Assembly: GCF_029029525.1 (NCBI RefSeq)
Contig: NZ_JAKJSC010000008.1
Span: 1-64,000, forward strand
Length of the DNA stretch: 64,000 bases
From: Labilibaculum sp. DW002
Lineage (GTDB): Bacteria; Bacteroidota; Bacteroidia; Bacteroidales; Marinifilaceae
Reading direction: 5' to 3'
Shown: one piece after another, positions 7,208-18,121 of the stretch
How positions within the stretch are numbered: the stretch's first letter is position 1
Layout: each line of letters begins with the position of its first letter
The notes under the pieces: model-generated
What the model was told of the DNA's origin: nothing
Databases searched by the model: none
What the model saw: only the letters and a program-made list of their open reading frames with translations
Made by a program: the position numbers and the translations under genes

Positions 7208-10200
7208 CTATATTATTGCACTAAGCAATTTTTTTGCTTTTTCTTCTGATATTCCTTTACGGGATGCGTAATCCTTCAACTGATCTTCTTTGATTTTATC
7301 AATCGCGAAATACATTGCTTCCGGATGAGCCATTACCAATCCACTTACAGTTGCCGTTGGATACATTGCAAAATTCTCTGTTAAAGTTGCTCCAATATTC
7401 TCCTCTACTTTTAAAAAATCCCAAAGCACCTGTTTTTCTGAATGTTCGGGTAATGATGGATAACCAAATGCCGGGCGAATTCCCTGATAGTTTTCACGAA
7501 GCATGTCCTCTATACTTCCATCCTCATTGGTAGCATAACCCCAATCTTCTTTACGGATTTTTTCGTGCAACAATTCAGTAAATGCTTCTGCCAATCGATC
7601 AGCCAAAATCTTTACCATGATACTGTTGTAATCATCATGATTTTCGTTCAATTTTTCTACAATCTCATCTAATCCCAGACCAGATGTAACTACGAAAGCA
7701 CCTATATAATCAGTTCTGTTAGATTCTTTTGGAGCAATAAAATCGCTCAAGCATAAATTGGTTAAGCCTTTCTTGAATTTCTCTTGCTGACGAACACCAC
7801 AGAAGCGTGTAATTTCTTTCGATCTATCCTCATCCTCGTATAAAACAATGTCATCTCCTACACTATTTGCAGGGAACAGACCAAAAACTGCTGCTGCTTC
7901 AATCAAATTTTTCTCTTCAATCTCATCCAACATCAGATTAGCATCATCAAAAAGTTTCTTAGCCTCATCTTTAAATTCTGCATCCTCCATAATTTCAGGA
8001 TACATACACTTCAGCTCCCAAGCCACAAAAAAGAATGTCCAATCAATATACTTTCGAATTTCGCCAATCGAGTAGTTTTTTAACACCTGCAAACCTGTTT
8101 TATTCGGCTTATGAATCGGTTCAGTAGACCAATCGTAACGTTCCCTATTCGCACGAGCCTCTTCTATAGAATAATATTCTTTTGGTTTTTGATTTTCGTG
8201 AGCAGCTCGAACTTCCTGATATTGTTCTTTAACGGTTGACAGAAATTCATCGCGCTTCTTTTTATTACACAGGTTTTTGAAAATACCAACCGATTTTGAA
8301 GCATCAGCAACATAAACAACACCTCCGGAATAATTGGGTTCAATTTTCACAGCTGTATGCAGTTCTGATGTTGTTGCTCCTCCTACTACCAAAGGAATGT
8401 CTAAACCAAGTCGTTCCATTTCTGAAGCAACAAAAGCCATTTCTTCCAAAGAAGGTGTAATCAAACCACTCAAACCTATAGCATCAACTTTTTCTTCAAT
8501 GGCAACTTCCAATATTTTAGCGCAAGGCACCATCACACCAAGGTCAATTACTTCAAAATTGTTACAGCCCAATACAACGCCAACAATATTTTTACCAATA
8601 TCGTGAACGTCACCTTTTACAGTAGCCATCAGAATTTTACCCGCATTACTTGCTGCTAAACCTTTTTTCTCCTCCTCGATAAAAGGTTGAAGGTAAGCAA
8701 CAGCTTTTTTCATAACCCGAGCAGATTTTACAACCTGAGGTAAAAACATCTTTCCTGATCCAAAAAGATCTCCAACAACATTCATCCCATCCATTAAAGG
8801 ACCTTCAATTACTTCAAGTGCTCTTGGATAATTCTGACGAGCTTGTTCAGCATCCTCATCAATATAGTCAGTAATCCCTTTCACCAATGAATAGGATAAT
8901 CGCTCCTTGACAGGCTTTTCTCTCCAGGCATCCGTCTTAACTACAGCTTTCCCTTGCGATTTCAATCCTTCAGCAAAATCGATTAACTGTTCAGTTGCTT
9001 CCGAATGACGATTAAGGACAACGTCTTCAACTTTCTTAAGAAGTTCTGGTTCAATCTCATCGTAAATCTGCAACATGCCCGGATTCACAATTCCCATATC
9101 CAAACCTTCCTTTATGGCATAATAAAGGAAAACAGAATGCATCGCCTCTCGAACAATATTGTTACCACGGAAAGAAAATGACAGGTTACTAATACCACCA
9201 CTAATTTTAGCATGCGGTAAGTTGGCCTTAATCCAAGTCATTGTCTTAATAAAATCAACAGCATAATTATTGTGTTCTTCGATACCCGTTGCTATAGCCA
9301 ATACATTAGGATCGAAAATAATATCCTCTGGTGGAAAATTTACCTTTTCAGTAAGTGTCTTATAAGCTCTTCCACAAATTTCGATTCGTCGCTCGTAAGT
9401 ATCGGCCTGACCTTTTTCATCAAAAGCCATAATTACGGCAGCTGCTCCGTATCTTTTTATCTTTTGTGCCTTTTCAATAAAATCAGCCTCACCTTCTTTC
9501 ATAGAGATAGAGTTGACCACACATTTACCTTGTACGCATTTCAATCCAGCTTCGAGCACCGACCATTTTGATGAGTCAATCATGATAGGCACTCGAGAAA
9601 TTTCTGGTTCAGAAACCAATAATTTTAGGAAAGTGACCATCTCAGCTTCGGCATCCAACATGGCGTCATCCATATTCACATCAATCACCTGAGCTCCATT
9701 CTCAACCTGACTGCGTGCTATAGACAAGGCTTCTTCGTATTTCTTCTCTCCTATCAAGCGTGCGAACTTTCGAGAACCAGCCACATTGGTTCGTTCTCCC
9801 ACATTCACAAAATTACTTAAGGAATTCACACGCAATAGTTCCAATCCACTCAAACGAGTTTCTTTTTCAACTACAGGAATCTCTCTAGGTTCAGCATCTT
9901 TAACTGCCTGAGCTAATGCTTTAATATGTTCTGGTCGAGTGCCACAACACCCACCTACAATATTTATCTTCTCGCCCTTCAACAAAACTGAAAGGTCAGA
10001 GGTCATCGTTTCAGCAGTTTCGTCGTATTCCCCCAGTTCATTGGGTAGTCCGGCATTCGGATAAACACTTACATAAACGGGAATTAATTTATCTAATTGC
10101 TCAATATATGGTACCAAATCCTTAGCTCCAAAAGCACAATTCAAACCTAAACTCAACAGACGATCTGTCTTCATCGATGTCACAAAAGCCTCCAAGGTTT

Positions 10201-10876
10201 GTCCGGAAAGTGTTCTTCCACTGTTATCGGTAATGGTACCCGAAAGCATGATTGGAATATCAAGATCTCTTTCAGTCAATATTTCATCCGCAGCAAAAAC
10301 AGCAGCTTTAGCATTCAGGGTATCGAAAATAGTTTCAATCAACAAAGCATCTACACCACCATCAATCAAACCTTTTATTTGAACCGAATATATCTCAACC
10401 AAATCATCGAATGATACCTCACGATAACCTGGGTCTTCAACTTTGGGCGACATAGACGCCGTTTTATTGGTTGGACCAATTGCTCCAGCCACCCAACGTG
10501 GTGTTAAAGGATCTTCCTTTAGAATTTCATCAATAACTTCGCGCGCATTCTTGGCGGCTTCAAAATTCAACTCATAAGCTAAGTCTTCCAAACCATAATC
10601 GATTAACGAAATCGCATTGGAATTAAAGGTATTTGTTTCAAGAATATGAGCACCTGCTCTTAAAAAATCTCTATGAATAGATTTTATTATATCAGGTTTG
10701 GTCAAAGTTAATAAGTCATTATGCCCTTTCTGGTCACTTGAGAAATCTGCAAAACGAGTTCCACGAAAATCCGAATCAGTCAACTTGTGTGCCTGAATCA
10801 TTGTTCCCATTGCTCCGTCTAAAACAAGAATTTGCTTCTTTAGTGCTTCTTTTATAGATATCAATTTCTGCTCCAT
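7208..10876 (-). CDS. metH: Cobalamin-dependent methionine synthase
   Basis: Transfers the methyl group of 5-methyltetrahydrofolate to homocysteine through methylcobalamin. At 1222 residues it is full length. The homocysteine domain carries zinc ligands in LNCAFGA (about 245) and GGCCGT (about 309). The pterin domain begins near [12 protein letters not shown] (about 358). The B12 domain has [10 protein letters not shown] with the cobalt-ligand His (about 755). The SAM-binding reactivation domain has [12 protein letters not shown] (about 1134). It lies one base after the aspartokinase stop and before metF. No separate cobalamin riboswitch is visible, so control seems to come from SAM alone. 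Confidence 0.97.
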   Translation of the reverse strand: MEQKLISIKEALKKQILVLDGAMGTMIQAHKLTDSDFRGTRFADFSSDQKGHNDLLTLTKPDIIKSIHRDFLRAGAHILETNTFNSNAISLIDYGLEDLAYELNFEAAKNAREVIDEILKEDPLTPRWVAGAIGPTNKTASMSPKVEDPGYREVSFDDLVEIYSVQIKGLIDGGVDALLIETIFDTLNAKAAVFAADEILTERDLDIPIMLSGTITDNSGRTLSGQTLEAFVTSMKTDRLLSLGLNCAFGAKDLVPYIEQLDKLIPVYVSVYPNAGLPNELGEYDETAETMTSDLSVLLKGEKINIVGGCCGTRPEHIKALAQAVKDAEPREIPVVEKETRLSGLELLRVNSLSNFVNVGERTNVAGSRKFARLIGEKKYEEALSIARSQVENGAQVIDVNMDDAMLDAEAEMVTFLKLLVSEPEISRVPIMIDSSKWSVLEAGLKCVQGKCVVNSISMKEGEADFIEKAQKIKRYGAAAVIMAFDEKGQADTYERRIEICGRAYKTLTEKVNFPPEDIIFDPNVLAIATGIEEHNNYAVDFIKTMTWIKANLPHAKISGGISNLSFSFRGNNIVREAMHSVFLYYAIKEGLDMGIVNPGMLQIYDEIEPELLKKVEDVVLNRHSEATEQLIDFAEGLKSQGKAVVKTDAWREKPVKERLSYSLVKGITDYIDEDAEQARQNYPRALEVIEGPLMDGMNVVGDLFGSGKMFLPQVVKSARVMKKAVAYLQPFIEEEKKGLAASNAGKILMATVKGDVHDIGKNIVGVVLGCNNFEVIDLGVMVPCAKILEVAIEEKVDAIGLSGLITPSLEEMAFVASEMERLGLDIPLVVGGATTSELHTAVKIEPNYSGGVVYVADASKSVGIFKNLCNKKKRDEFLSTVKEQYQEVRAAHENQKPKEYYSIEEARANRERYDWSTEPIHKPNKTGLQVLKNYSIGEIRKYIDWTFFFVAWELKCMYPEIMEDAEFKDEAKKLFDDANLMLDEIEEKNLIEAAAVFGLFPANSVGDDIVLYEDEDRSKEITRFCGVRQQEKFKKGLTNLCLSDFIAPKESNRTDYIGAFVVTSGLGLDEIVEKLNENHDDYNSIMVKILADRLAEAFTELLHEKIRKEDWGYATNEDGSIEDMLRENYQGIRPAFGYPSLPEHSEKQVLWDFLKVEENIGATLTENFAMYPTATVSGLVMAHPEAMYFAIDKIKEDQLKDYASRKGISEEKAKKLLSAII

Positions 10877-10877
10877 T

Positions 10878-12137
10878 TTAATTTGCGACTGTTAGATAGA
10901 TTGCGGTATTACTATTTTTTTGTTCAACCAAAACGTGATGTTTTAGTTGTATTTCTTCAATTGTAGCTGGTGTGTAATGTCGAACAGTGATTAATTCTAA
11001 ATCATCACTCAATTCAACATCGTATTTTTGCTCTAATTCTTCCACTAAACTCTGCATGTCTCTTGCCGAACTGTTTGCACAAAAAGCAAAGCTAACTGCA
11101 GTGTTCTGAGTAAAATTAAGCTTTATTCTATATTTTGTCACCAAGGTGAAGATAAAAACCAAGTCTTTCTCACCAATAAATGAAAAATTTAAAGGTTTTA
11201 AAGTCACTAACATCTGCCTTTTCTTTACAATGTAATTTGGCAACAATGGTTGCGGCTGATCTCCCTTGGTAATTAATGTTCCTTTTTGCGATGGATCGAT
11301 AAAAGATTTTACCCACAAAGGAATTTTTTTAGCCTGCAAAGGCTTTATGGTTTTCGGATGAATTACTCTTGCTCCATAGTACGACAACTCTATTGCCTCA
11401 TGGTATGGAATCAAATCAATCTTAGTAGTTTCTTCAAAATAATCAGGATCTGCATTTAATATTCCCAACACATCTTTCCATATGATCATTTTATCAGCGC
11501 CAAGCAAGTGAGCCAAAATGGCTGCGGTATAATCAGATCCTTCTCTTCCTAAAGAAGTTGTATTTCCTTCTGGATCTCTGGCAATAAACCCTTGCGTAAT
11601 GTACAATGCAGTCGGATTATCAGAAAATACAGCATTTGCCTTTTCCTTGGAAGAATCCCATAGAATATTGGCATCTACATAATTATCATCTGAATCCAAA
11701 CAGGTTCTGACATCAATCCATTTGTTGCTTTGCTCTATTGAATTTAAGTAAGCAGATACAATTTTTGTTGATAAAAGCTCTCCAAAACCAATCACCTGAT
11801 CGTATTCAAAATTGAATTGATCAGATGATGGTTTCGAAATTTTGGTTTTTAGCTCAATGAAAAGAGCGTTAATTTCCGAATTTAGACTCGTAGGAATTTC
11901 TTCGAATAAATCTTCGATTACTGAAGTGTGGTTTCTCTTCAGTAAATCAAAAAGTTCCAAGGTCTTTGTATCTCCAGAAAAATAAGCATCTACAAGTTCT
12001 TCCAGCAAATTGGTGGTTGTACCAATCGCCGAAATCACGACAGTGAGTGGACGCTTGACTTTGCCAATAATTTGGCAAATATTTTTGATAGCAGTCGCAT
12101 TTTTTACCGATGCGCCACCAAATTTGTATATGATCAT
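10878..12137 (-). CDS. Aspartate kinase (methionine-operon copy)
   Basis: Phosphorylates aspartate, the first step of the aspartate family pathway. 419 residues, monofunctional. Motifs are KFGGASVKN (5-13), [11 protein letters not shown] (about 197) and [10 protein letters not shown] (about 257), then about 120 residues expected to hold paired ACT domains for allosteric control. It lies between hom and metH with only one base before metH, so it is dedicated to this operon and should be controlled by SAM. A clear paralogue lies at 16515-17768. Which effector inhibits this copy cannot be told. Confidence 0.93.
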   Translation of the reverse strand: MIIYKFGGASVKNATAIKNICQIIGKVKRPLTVVISAIGTTTNLLEELVDAYFSGDTKTLELFDLLKRNHTSVIEDLFEEIPTSLNSEINALFIELKTKISKPSSDQFNFEYDQVIGFGELLSTKIVSAYLNSIEQSNKWIDVRTCLDSDDNYVDANILWDSSKEKANAVFSDNPTALYITQGFIARDPEGNTTSLGREGSDYTAAILAHLLGADKMIIWKDVLGILNADPDYFEETTKIDLIPYHEAIELSYYGARVIHPKTIKPLQAKKIPLWVKSFIDPSQKGTLITKGDQPQPLLPNYIVKKRQMLVTLKPLNFSFIGEKDLVFIFTLVTKYRIKLNFTQNTAVSFAFCANSSARDMQSLVEELEQKYDVELSDDLELITVRHYTPATIEEIQLKHHVLVEQKNSNTAIYLTVAN

Positions 12138-12160
12138 TTTTTGATATCTGATTAGTGTTG

Positions 12161-13351
12161 CTATTCTTCGCCTAAGTATGCTAGGAAAATATCTTTCCCT
12201 TCAATTTGCTTTCGGATTTTTATCAGTTCTGAAATATTCAAAGTTCCAATCACATAATTAAAATCTTTCCCTTTAAGCGATTCTGAGATTTCTTTGAAAT
12301 TAAATAAGGCCAAGTCGTTGGTATCTGAATACCTTAAATAGATTTGAACCGGCATATCATTCGTGTATTCTAAACCACCATAATATTTCAATTTCTTGTA
12401 CTCATACTTATAATTATAAGCCAAAGCCGTAATATCTGAAAGTACCGCCGATCCTGTTGGATGCGAACCAGCTCCTTTACCATACATAAACTGGTTATCG
12501 TAGAAATTCCCTTGGATCAACACACCATTATAATGATCTTCGACTGTATAAGCATGTTCCGAAGGTTTTACAAATTTAGGTGCTACCAATAAATTCACAT
12601 GATTACCATTCACCTTAGTTACTTTACCTAATAAACGAATCTTATAGCCTTTTTGTGAAGCCAATTGAATATCATTAGCTGTCAATCTTGAGATACCAAT
12701 ATTAAAAACCTGATCAGGATGAACAAACAATCCAAAACCATGTACTGTAAGCGTAATTAGTTTATAAAGCGTATCGAAACCTTCAACATCAGATGTTGGA
12801 TCGCTCTCTGCAAATCCCAATTCTTGTGCTTGTTTTAAAGCTACCTGATAATCTGAATTTTCATTGAAAATTTTACTCAAGATATAATTTGATGAGCCAT
12901 TTAAAATACCACTTACCGATTGCAATAAGTCATTATCGTAATACTCCTCAAGATTACGGATGATTGGAATACTACCACAAGCCGATGCTTCATATAAGAA
13001 TGATACCTTCTTCTCCCATTGTAATTGAATCAACTCCTCGATATGATAGGCTAACATCTTTTTATTTGCAGAAACAACATGTTTTCCATTCTGAAGCGCT
13101 GTTTTTACAATTCGATACGCCTCATCAGCATCATCAATCAATTCTGCAACAACATTAATCTTTGGATCATTCAAAATATCATCTGGATTAGTGGTTAGTA
13201 ATTTAGAATCTATATCTCTTTCCTTTTCTGCATCCTTCACACAAACTTTTACGATTGATGCATCTAAGCCTTTACTATTTTTAAGAACGTGGGCCAATCC
13301 AGAACCAACTACTCCGAATCCGAAAATGCCTATTTTTAATTTATTGCTCAT
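12161..13351 (-). CDS. hom: Homoserine dehydrogenase
   Basis: Reduces aspartate semialdehyde to homoserine. 396 residues. The nucleotide-binding motif GFGVVGSG is at 10-17, ANKKMLAYH with the expected catalytic Lys near 105, and the GSSNYILSKIF signature near 150. It is monofunctional, not fused to a kinase, and lacks a recognisable C-terminal ACT domain. Its start overlaps the last 11 bases of metX, which implies translational coupling. It sits between metX and the aspartokinase, so the operon covers both ends of the aspartate-to-homoserine branch. Aspartate semialdehyde dehydrogenase is not in this window. Confidence 0.93.
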   Translation of the reverse strand: MSNKLKIGIFGFGVVGSGLAHVLKNSKGLDASIVKVCVKDAEKERDIDSKLLTTNPDDILNDPKINVVAELIDDADEAYRIVKTALQNGKHVVSANKKMLAYHIEELIQLQWEKKVSFLYEASACGSIPIIRNLEEYYDNDLLQSVSGILNGSSNYILSKIFNENSDYQVALKQAQELGFAESDPTSDVEGFDTLYKLITLTVHGFGLFVHPDQVFNIGISRLTANDIQLASQKGYKIRLLGKVTKVNGNHVNLLVAPKFVKPSEHAYTVEDHYNGVLIQGNFYDNQFMYGKGAGSHPTGSAVLSDITALAYNYKYEYKKLKYYGGLEYTNDMPVQIYLRYSDTNDLALFNFKEISESLKGKDFNYVIGTLNISELIKIRKQIEGKDIFLAYLGEE

Positions 13352-14375
13352 TGCTATTGTTGTCGATTAAGAAGGTTTTTAATACTTGAGTTAGTTGTTC
13401 TTGTTCCAAAAGGAATCCATCATGTCCGTAAATCGAATTGATTTCAAGGAATTCTGCCTTTGGAATATGATCTGCAATAAATCTTTGTTCTTGAATTGGG
13501 AAAATTTGATCAGAATTCACACCAATAACCAATGTTCTTGATTTTATTCCGCTTAAAGCTGAAACCAAACCATTTCTACCTCTTCCCATATCATGGCTGT
13601 CCATGATCTTTGATAAATGCCAATAAGCATAGGCATTAAATCTTCTGGCTAACTTCTCTCCTTGGTATCGTTGGTATGAACTTGCACGGTAATCATCTAC
13701 TTTTCCTTCCTCATTTTCTTGCTGAGAATGATCGTAGGTAGCATAAGTCCGATAGCTCAATAAGGCAATCGATCGAGCAACACGCATGCCATTCAATCCT
13801 GCTTTATCATTCGATTCTTTCCAAGTTGAATCATTTGCAATCGCCATTCTTTGCGACTCATTAAAAGCTATTCCCCAAGGCGAATGCTGTGCATTACTTG
13901 CCAAGAAAACCAGATGATCTAAATATCCATTCAAATTGTAAGCCCACTCTAAAGCTTGCATCCCACCAAGAGAACTTCCAATCAGCGTGTGAATTTTTTC
14001 AATGCCTAGTTCTATTCGTAAAAGTTCATGAGCCGCAGTCAAATCACGAACGCTTAAGTGTGGAAAATCATGATAATAAGCCTGTCCGTTGTCCGGATTT
14101 TTTGAAAGAGGACCAGTTGAGCCATAACATGAAGCAAGTGTATTGTCGCATACGATGAAATAATCTTTCGGGTTAAAGAAATCTTCTTCACCAAATAAAC
14201 CAGCCCACCAATCGAAAACATCTGAATTAGCTGTTAGTGCATGACAAACCCATATCACATTATTTTTCTCAGGATTATATTCTCCATAAGTGTGATAAGT
14301 TAGTTCTAGCTCTTTCAGACATTCGCCTGATTCAAGTTCTAAACCTTCTTTATGGATATAACAATTGGAATTCAC
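13341..14375 (-). CDS. metX: Homoserine O-acetyltransferase
   Basis: Alpha/beta-hydrolase-fold acyltransferase that activates homoserine for sulfur addition. 344 residues. The nucleophile elbow is GSSLGGMQALEWA (Ser about 147), the acid is expected in VIGVNSDQIFP (about 295), and the His is in YGHDGFLLE (about 325). All members of the triad are present. Sequence alone does not fully separate acetyl from succinyl transfer in the MetX fold. The downstream partner MetY accepts O-acetylhomoserine, which favours acetyl. It overlaps hom by 11 bp. Confidence 0.92.
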   Translation of the reverse strand: MNSNCYIHKEGLELESGECLKELELTYHTYGEYNPEKNNVIWVCHALTANSDVFDWWAGLFGEEDFFNPKDYFIVCDNTLASCYGSTGPLSKNPDNGQAYYHDFPHLSVRDLTAAHELLRIELGIEKIHTLIGSSLGGMQALEWAYNLNGYLDHLVFLASNAQHSPWGIAFNESQRMAIANDSTWKESNDKAGLNGMRVARSIALLSYRTYATYDHSQQENEEGKVDDYRASSYQRYQGEKLARRFNAYAYWHLSKIMDSHDMGRGRNGLVSALSGIKSRTLVIGVNSDQIFPIQEQRFIADHIPKAEFLEINSIYGHDGFLLEQEQLTQVLKTFLIDNNSNEQ

Positions 14376-14503
14376 AGTTTACAATTTTTGTTTTGTTTGT
14401 TGTTTTGTATTAAGAATAGATTGCACAATGCTAAACTTGTACAAATACTAGTTCCCAGTCGATCACCTACGAGAAGATGATCGGCTGGGATAAACTATAA
14501 AAA

Positions 14504-15859
<1,356 letters not shown>

Positions 15860-15874
15860 CTATTTGCTTTTTTA

Positions 15875-15907
15875 TTAGCATGGCCACCAGTTTTCCTGAT
15901 TTGCCAT
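15875..15907 (-). CDS. Possible 10-residue mini-ORF before metY
   Basis: ATG-started frame giving MANQENWWPC with tandem TAA TAA stops, ending 51 nt before metY. An AAGGAG-like purine run lies 16 nt before the ATG, which is too far for a normal site. The surrounding sequence is open in more than one frame, so this may not be translated. It is listed because of its position and the WW and terminal Cys codons. Confidence 0.2.
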   Translation of the reverse strand: MANQENWWPC

Positions 15908-15955
15908 CCAGCACAAAAGCCTACTCCTTGATTAAAAAAATTGTTTAATTGGTTA

Positions 15956-15972
15956 GAAACCTAAAAGGTTTC
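15956..15972 (-). terminator. Possible attenuator hairpin in the metY leader
   Basis: GAAACCT and AGGTTTC form a 7-bp stem with a 3-nt loop. A run of seven U follows about 15 nt later on the minus-strand transcript, further than usual for an intrinsic terminator. It could be a weak terminator or the stem of a larger switch. Confidence 0.3.
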
Positions 15973-16167
15973 GAATGGTCACAAATACAGATCTATCTTA
16001 TCAGTAAACTATCTGAATGTGGTTTTTTCAGGTTTAGTTGTACCTATTCCTTGTTCTGAAAATACAGAAACATGAAAATTAAGCAAGATTGAATTTGAGT
16101 TCCCTAATCGGAGTTATTTTATACGCACCGGCATCTAAAAAAGGGGAAATTTTATAGACAGAATGCG

Positions 16168-16287
16168 TTATAGCATACGCATAGCCATTTGCATTCGCAT
16201 CATTGGAGTTGATGCATTATGTAGTTGCAAATGTAAATTTAACTCCTGTGGAGTTACCTGATTGATGTAATGATTTTCTGTCTTCAT
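16168..16287 (-). CDS. Met-rich 39-residue leader ORF
   Basis: ATG to TAA, 39 codons. Residues 29-39 read MMRMQMAMRML, so six of the last eleven codons are AUG, in the pattern Met-x-Met-x-Met-x-Met; the whole frame has seven Met. It begins 7 nt after the SAM riboswitch P1 3' arm and ends 344 nt before metY. A GGAGTTA/TAACTCC hairpin lies inside it (16240-16256). The codon make-up and position are those of a leader peptide sensing methionine or Met-tRNA, but I know of no named example. It could also be a small functional protein. Its start context is A/U-rich, as is usual in Bacteroidota. Confidence 0.6.
   Translation of the reverse strand: MKTENHYINQVTPQELNLHLQLHNASTPMMRMQMAMRML
16240..16256 (-). 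promoter_or_regulatory. Hairpin within the Met leader ORF
   Basis: On the transcript, TAACTCC (16256-16250) pairs with GGAGTTA (16246-16240) around ACA. Another exact TAACTCC lies at 16116-16110 and a shorter AACTCC at 16209-16204, so the single GGAGTTA has competing partners up- and downstream of the Met run. Confidence 0.45.
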
Positions 16288-16293
16288 AATTTC

Positions 16294-16402
16294 TAATTTA
16301 TATTCACCAATTACTTGGTCAGGATTTGACACCTTTCGGTTTTGGTACCGCGGTTGTCAGAAGGTCATCGAGCCTGTTCTCTCACTTCTTCTGTATAAAT
16401 TA
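16294..16402 (-). promoter_or_regulatory. SAM-I riboswitch
   Basis: Read on the minus strand, the conserved core is clear. P2 arms CAGAAG and CTTCTG enclose AAGTGAGAGAACAGGCTC with GATGA. Then come ACAACC, a P3 hairpin CGGT/ACCG, AAAGGTGTCAAATCC, and a P4-like GTCA/TGAC helix. P1 is UAAUUUAUA (16402-16394) with UAUAAAUUA (16302-16294), nine pairs. This is the S-box class that binds S-adenosylmethionine and shuts methionine genes off. Its P1 3' arm ends 7 nt before the Met-rich mini-ORF start, so ligand-stabilised P1 would be expected to hide that initiation region. It heads the metYX-hom-ask-metHF operon. Confidence 0.93.
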
Positions 16403-16441
16403 TAGATATCCTCCTAGGAGTTTTACCTTAAATAACTTTGA

Positions 16442-16472
16442 CAAAGATAGAGAAGTTTTTTAATTGTCCAAA
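16442..16472 (-). promoter_or_regulatory. Bacteroidota-type promoter of the methionine operon
   Basis: On the minus strand the -33 element TTTG (16472-16469) is followed by exactly 19 nt and the -7 element TATCTTTG (16449-16442). This matches the phylum consensus TTTG-N19-TAnnTTTG. It places the start about 30-35 nt before the riboswitch P1. Confidence 0.8.
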
Positions 16473-16514
16473 CAATTAAGACCTCTTTGTCTTTTTATTT
16501 TTTAAGTTAAAATC

Positions 16515-17768
16515 CTAAACCAACACAAATTGAGCTGTGTCTCTACTTCGCTGTTCTAACAGTATTTCTCTACCTTTCGTCATTCTTTCAACTGCCTCTT
16601 GGTTATGATGACGAATGGTTATCAATTCCAAGTCATCATTGTATTTTACCTCAAAATCGATTGATATTTCTTCAATTAATTCTTTTAATCGTCTGTCAGA
16701 ATTATCAACACAGACCGAAAAACTAATTGCTGAATTCTGAATTAAATTTACTTTGACGCGATGTTTTGCAAACAAGGAAAACAAGGAACTCAACTTTTCT
16801 TCCAAAATAAAAGAGAAGTCAATTGGGCGAATCGAAATCAAGACCTGATCCTTTTTTTGAATGTAAACAGGAAGTAAATAATCTAATTTTTTAGATGCGG
16901 TGCTAATTAAAGTTCCCGATTCATTCAAATCAAGAAAAGAGCGCACTTGCAATGGAATCTTTTTCTTTTTTATTGGTTGTATTGTCTTTGGGTGGATCAC
17001 CTTTGCTCCATAAAATGCAAGCTCTATTGCCTCCTGATAAGTAATCCGTTCTAATTTTTGTGCATCTGGCAACCATTTCGGATCTGCATTCATGATTCCT
17101 GGTACATCTTTCCAAATTGCCAACTTATCAGCATCTAAAATATAGGAAAGAATTGCGGCTGAATAATCAGAGCCTTCTCTTCCTAAAGTAGTTGTTTGAT
17201 TGGTTTTTGTTCCACCAATAAAGCCTTGAGTTATATAAACGAAAGTACTGTTGAAACTAAATGTTTGTGAGACCAACTTCTCTGATAATTTCCAATCAAT
17301 TCTCCCCTCTTTGTATGTATCATCCGTTTTTAAACAAGTACGAATATCTACCCACTTATTTGGACGACCACTTAAGCGAAGAAATTCAGATACAATTGTG
17401 GTTGAAATCAGCTCCCCGAAAGATACAATTTGGTCATACTCAAATTCAAAACACAAAGACGGCTCTTTTTCAAGATATTGTGACAATTGATTAAAAAGAA
17501 CTTCAATCTTTTCATATACTGCATCCTCTTTTTTAGGAAACAATTCATTTACTATTGATAAATGATATTGTTTTACAGCTAATAATTTAGAGTCTTGATC
17601 ATTTTTATTAAAAAAGGCTTCAACAATTTCTTCCAACGCATTAGTCGTTTTCCCCATAGCAGAGAGAACAATTATTGTTTCCTCCCTATACGACTGAACG
17701 ATCTTCACAAAATTACGCACGCCATCAGCACTATTTACCGAAGCTCCACCAAATTTAAATATGTTCAT
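16515..17768 (-). CDS. Aspartate kinase (second copy)
   Basis: 417-residue paralogue of the kinase at 10878-12137. It shows KFGGASVNS (5-13), GREGSDYSAAI (about 197), KVIHPKTIQPIKKKKIP (about 256) and a C-terminal pair of ACT-like segments. Catalytic motifs are intact. It lies just upstream of the riboswitch-controlled operon on the same strand, but the operon promoter begins after its stop. It is therefore not controlled by that riboswitch. No lysine riboswitch or amino-acid-rich leader is visible upstream. It may feed lysine and threonine, while the other copy serves methionine. Confidence 0.9.
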   Translation of the reverse strand: MNIFKFGGASVNSADGVRNFVKIVQSYREETIIVLSAMGKTTNALEEIVEAFFNKNDQDSKLLAVKQYHLSIVNELFPKKEDAVYEKIEVLFNQLSQYLEKEPSLCFEFEYDQIVSFGELISTTIVSEFLRLSGRPNKWVDIRTCLKTDDTYKEGRIDWKLSEKLVSQTFSFNSTFVYITQGFIGGTKTNQTTTLGREGSDYSAAILSYILDADKLAIWKDVPGIMNADPKWLPDAQKLERITYQEAIELAFYGAKVIHPKTIQPIKKKKIPLQVRSFLDLNESGTLISTASKKLDYLLPVYIQKKDQVLISIRPIDFSFILEEKLSSLFSLFAKHRVKVNLIQNSAISFSVCVDNSDRRLKELIEEISIDFEVKYNDDLELITIRHHNQEAVERMTKGREILLEQRSRDTAQFVLV

Positions 17769-18121
17769 CAGATAATTATTAAAACGATTCTTAAATTAAC
17801 ACTTTAAACTCTATTCTTAGAATTAAAAAATGAAGTTACTAAATATTGTATTAGCATTTTCATCTTTACCAAAAATTAAAGAATTCTGTTCTAATTTTCG
17901 CTTCTCAAACCATAAAAAATGACACAATTTCACTTCTCTTAAAAAATCATCTAATTGTTAATCAAATTGGCTAAAATAATGAATCACTACCTCTACCTAG
18001 TATACCTAGGCCGATACCCCCAAAAACACCTCCCGAAAACGTTTGAAATAAGCTTTAGGAGGTTCAATAAAAAAAATTAACTTTATGGCACCAAACAAGA
18101 CCAAACCAAAAGCCAAAAAAA
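17769..18121. other. Divergent promoter region ask/fbp
   Basis: 353 bp between the minus-strand aspartokinase and plus-strand fbp, so it must hold two promoters. A small imperfect palindrome CCTAGTATACCTAGG lies at 17997-18011, and a pyrimidine-rich CCCCCAAAAACACCTCCC stretch follows. TTAACTTTATG close to fbp could be a -7 element. I see no riboswitch fold that I recognise. Confidence 0.4.

Noticed and set aside
7208-10876. Cobalamin riboswitch for metH
   Set aside because: metH is internal to the operon with a 1-bp gap to the aspartokinase, and no B12-box sequence is visible in the leader.
17769-17960. Lysine riboswitch or Thr/Lys leader upstream of the second aspartokinase
   Set aside because: No conserved lysine-riboswitch core was found. 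A 19-codon frame there has no run of lysine or threonine codons.
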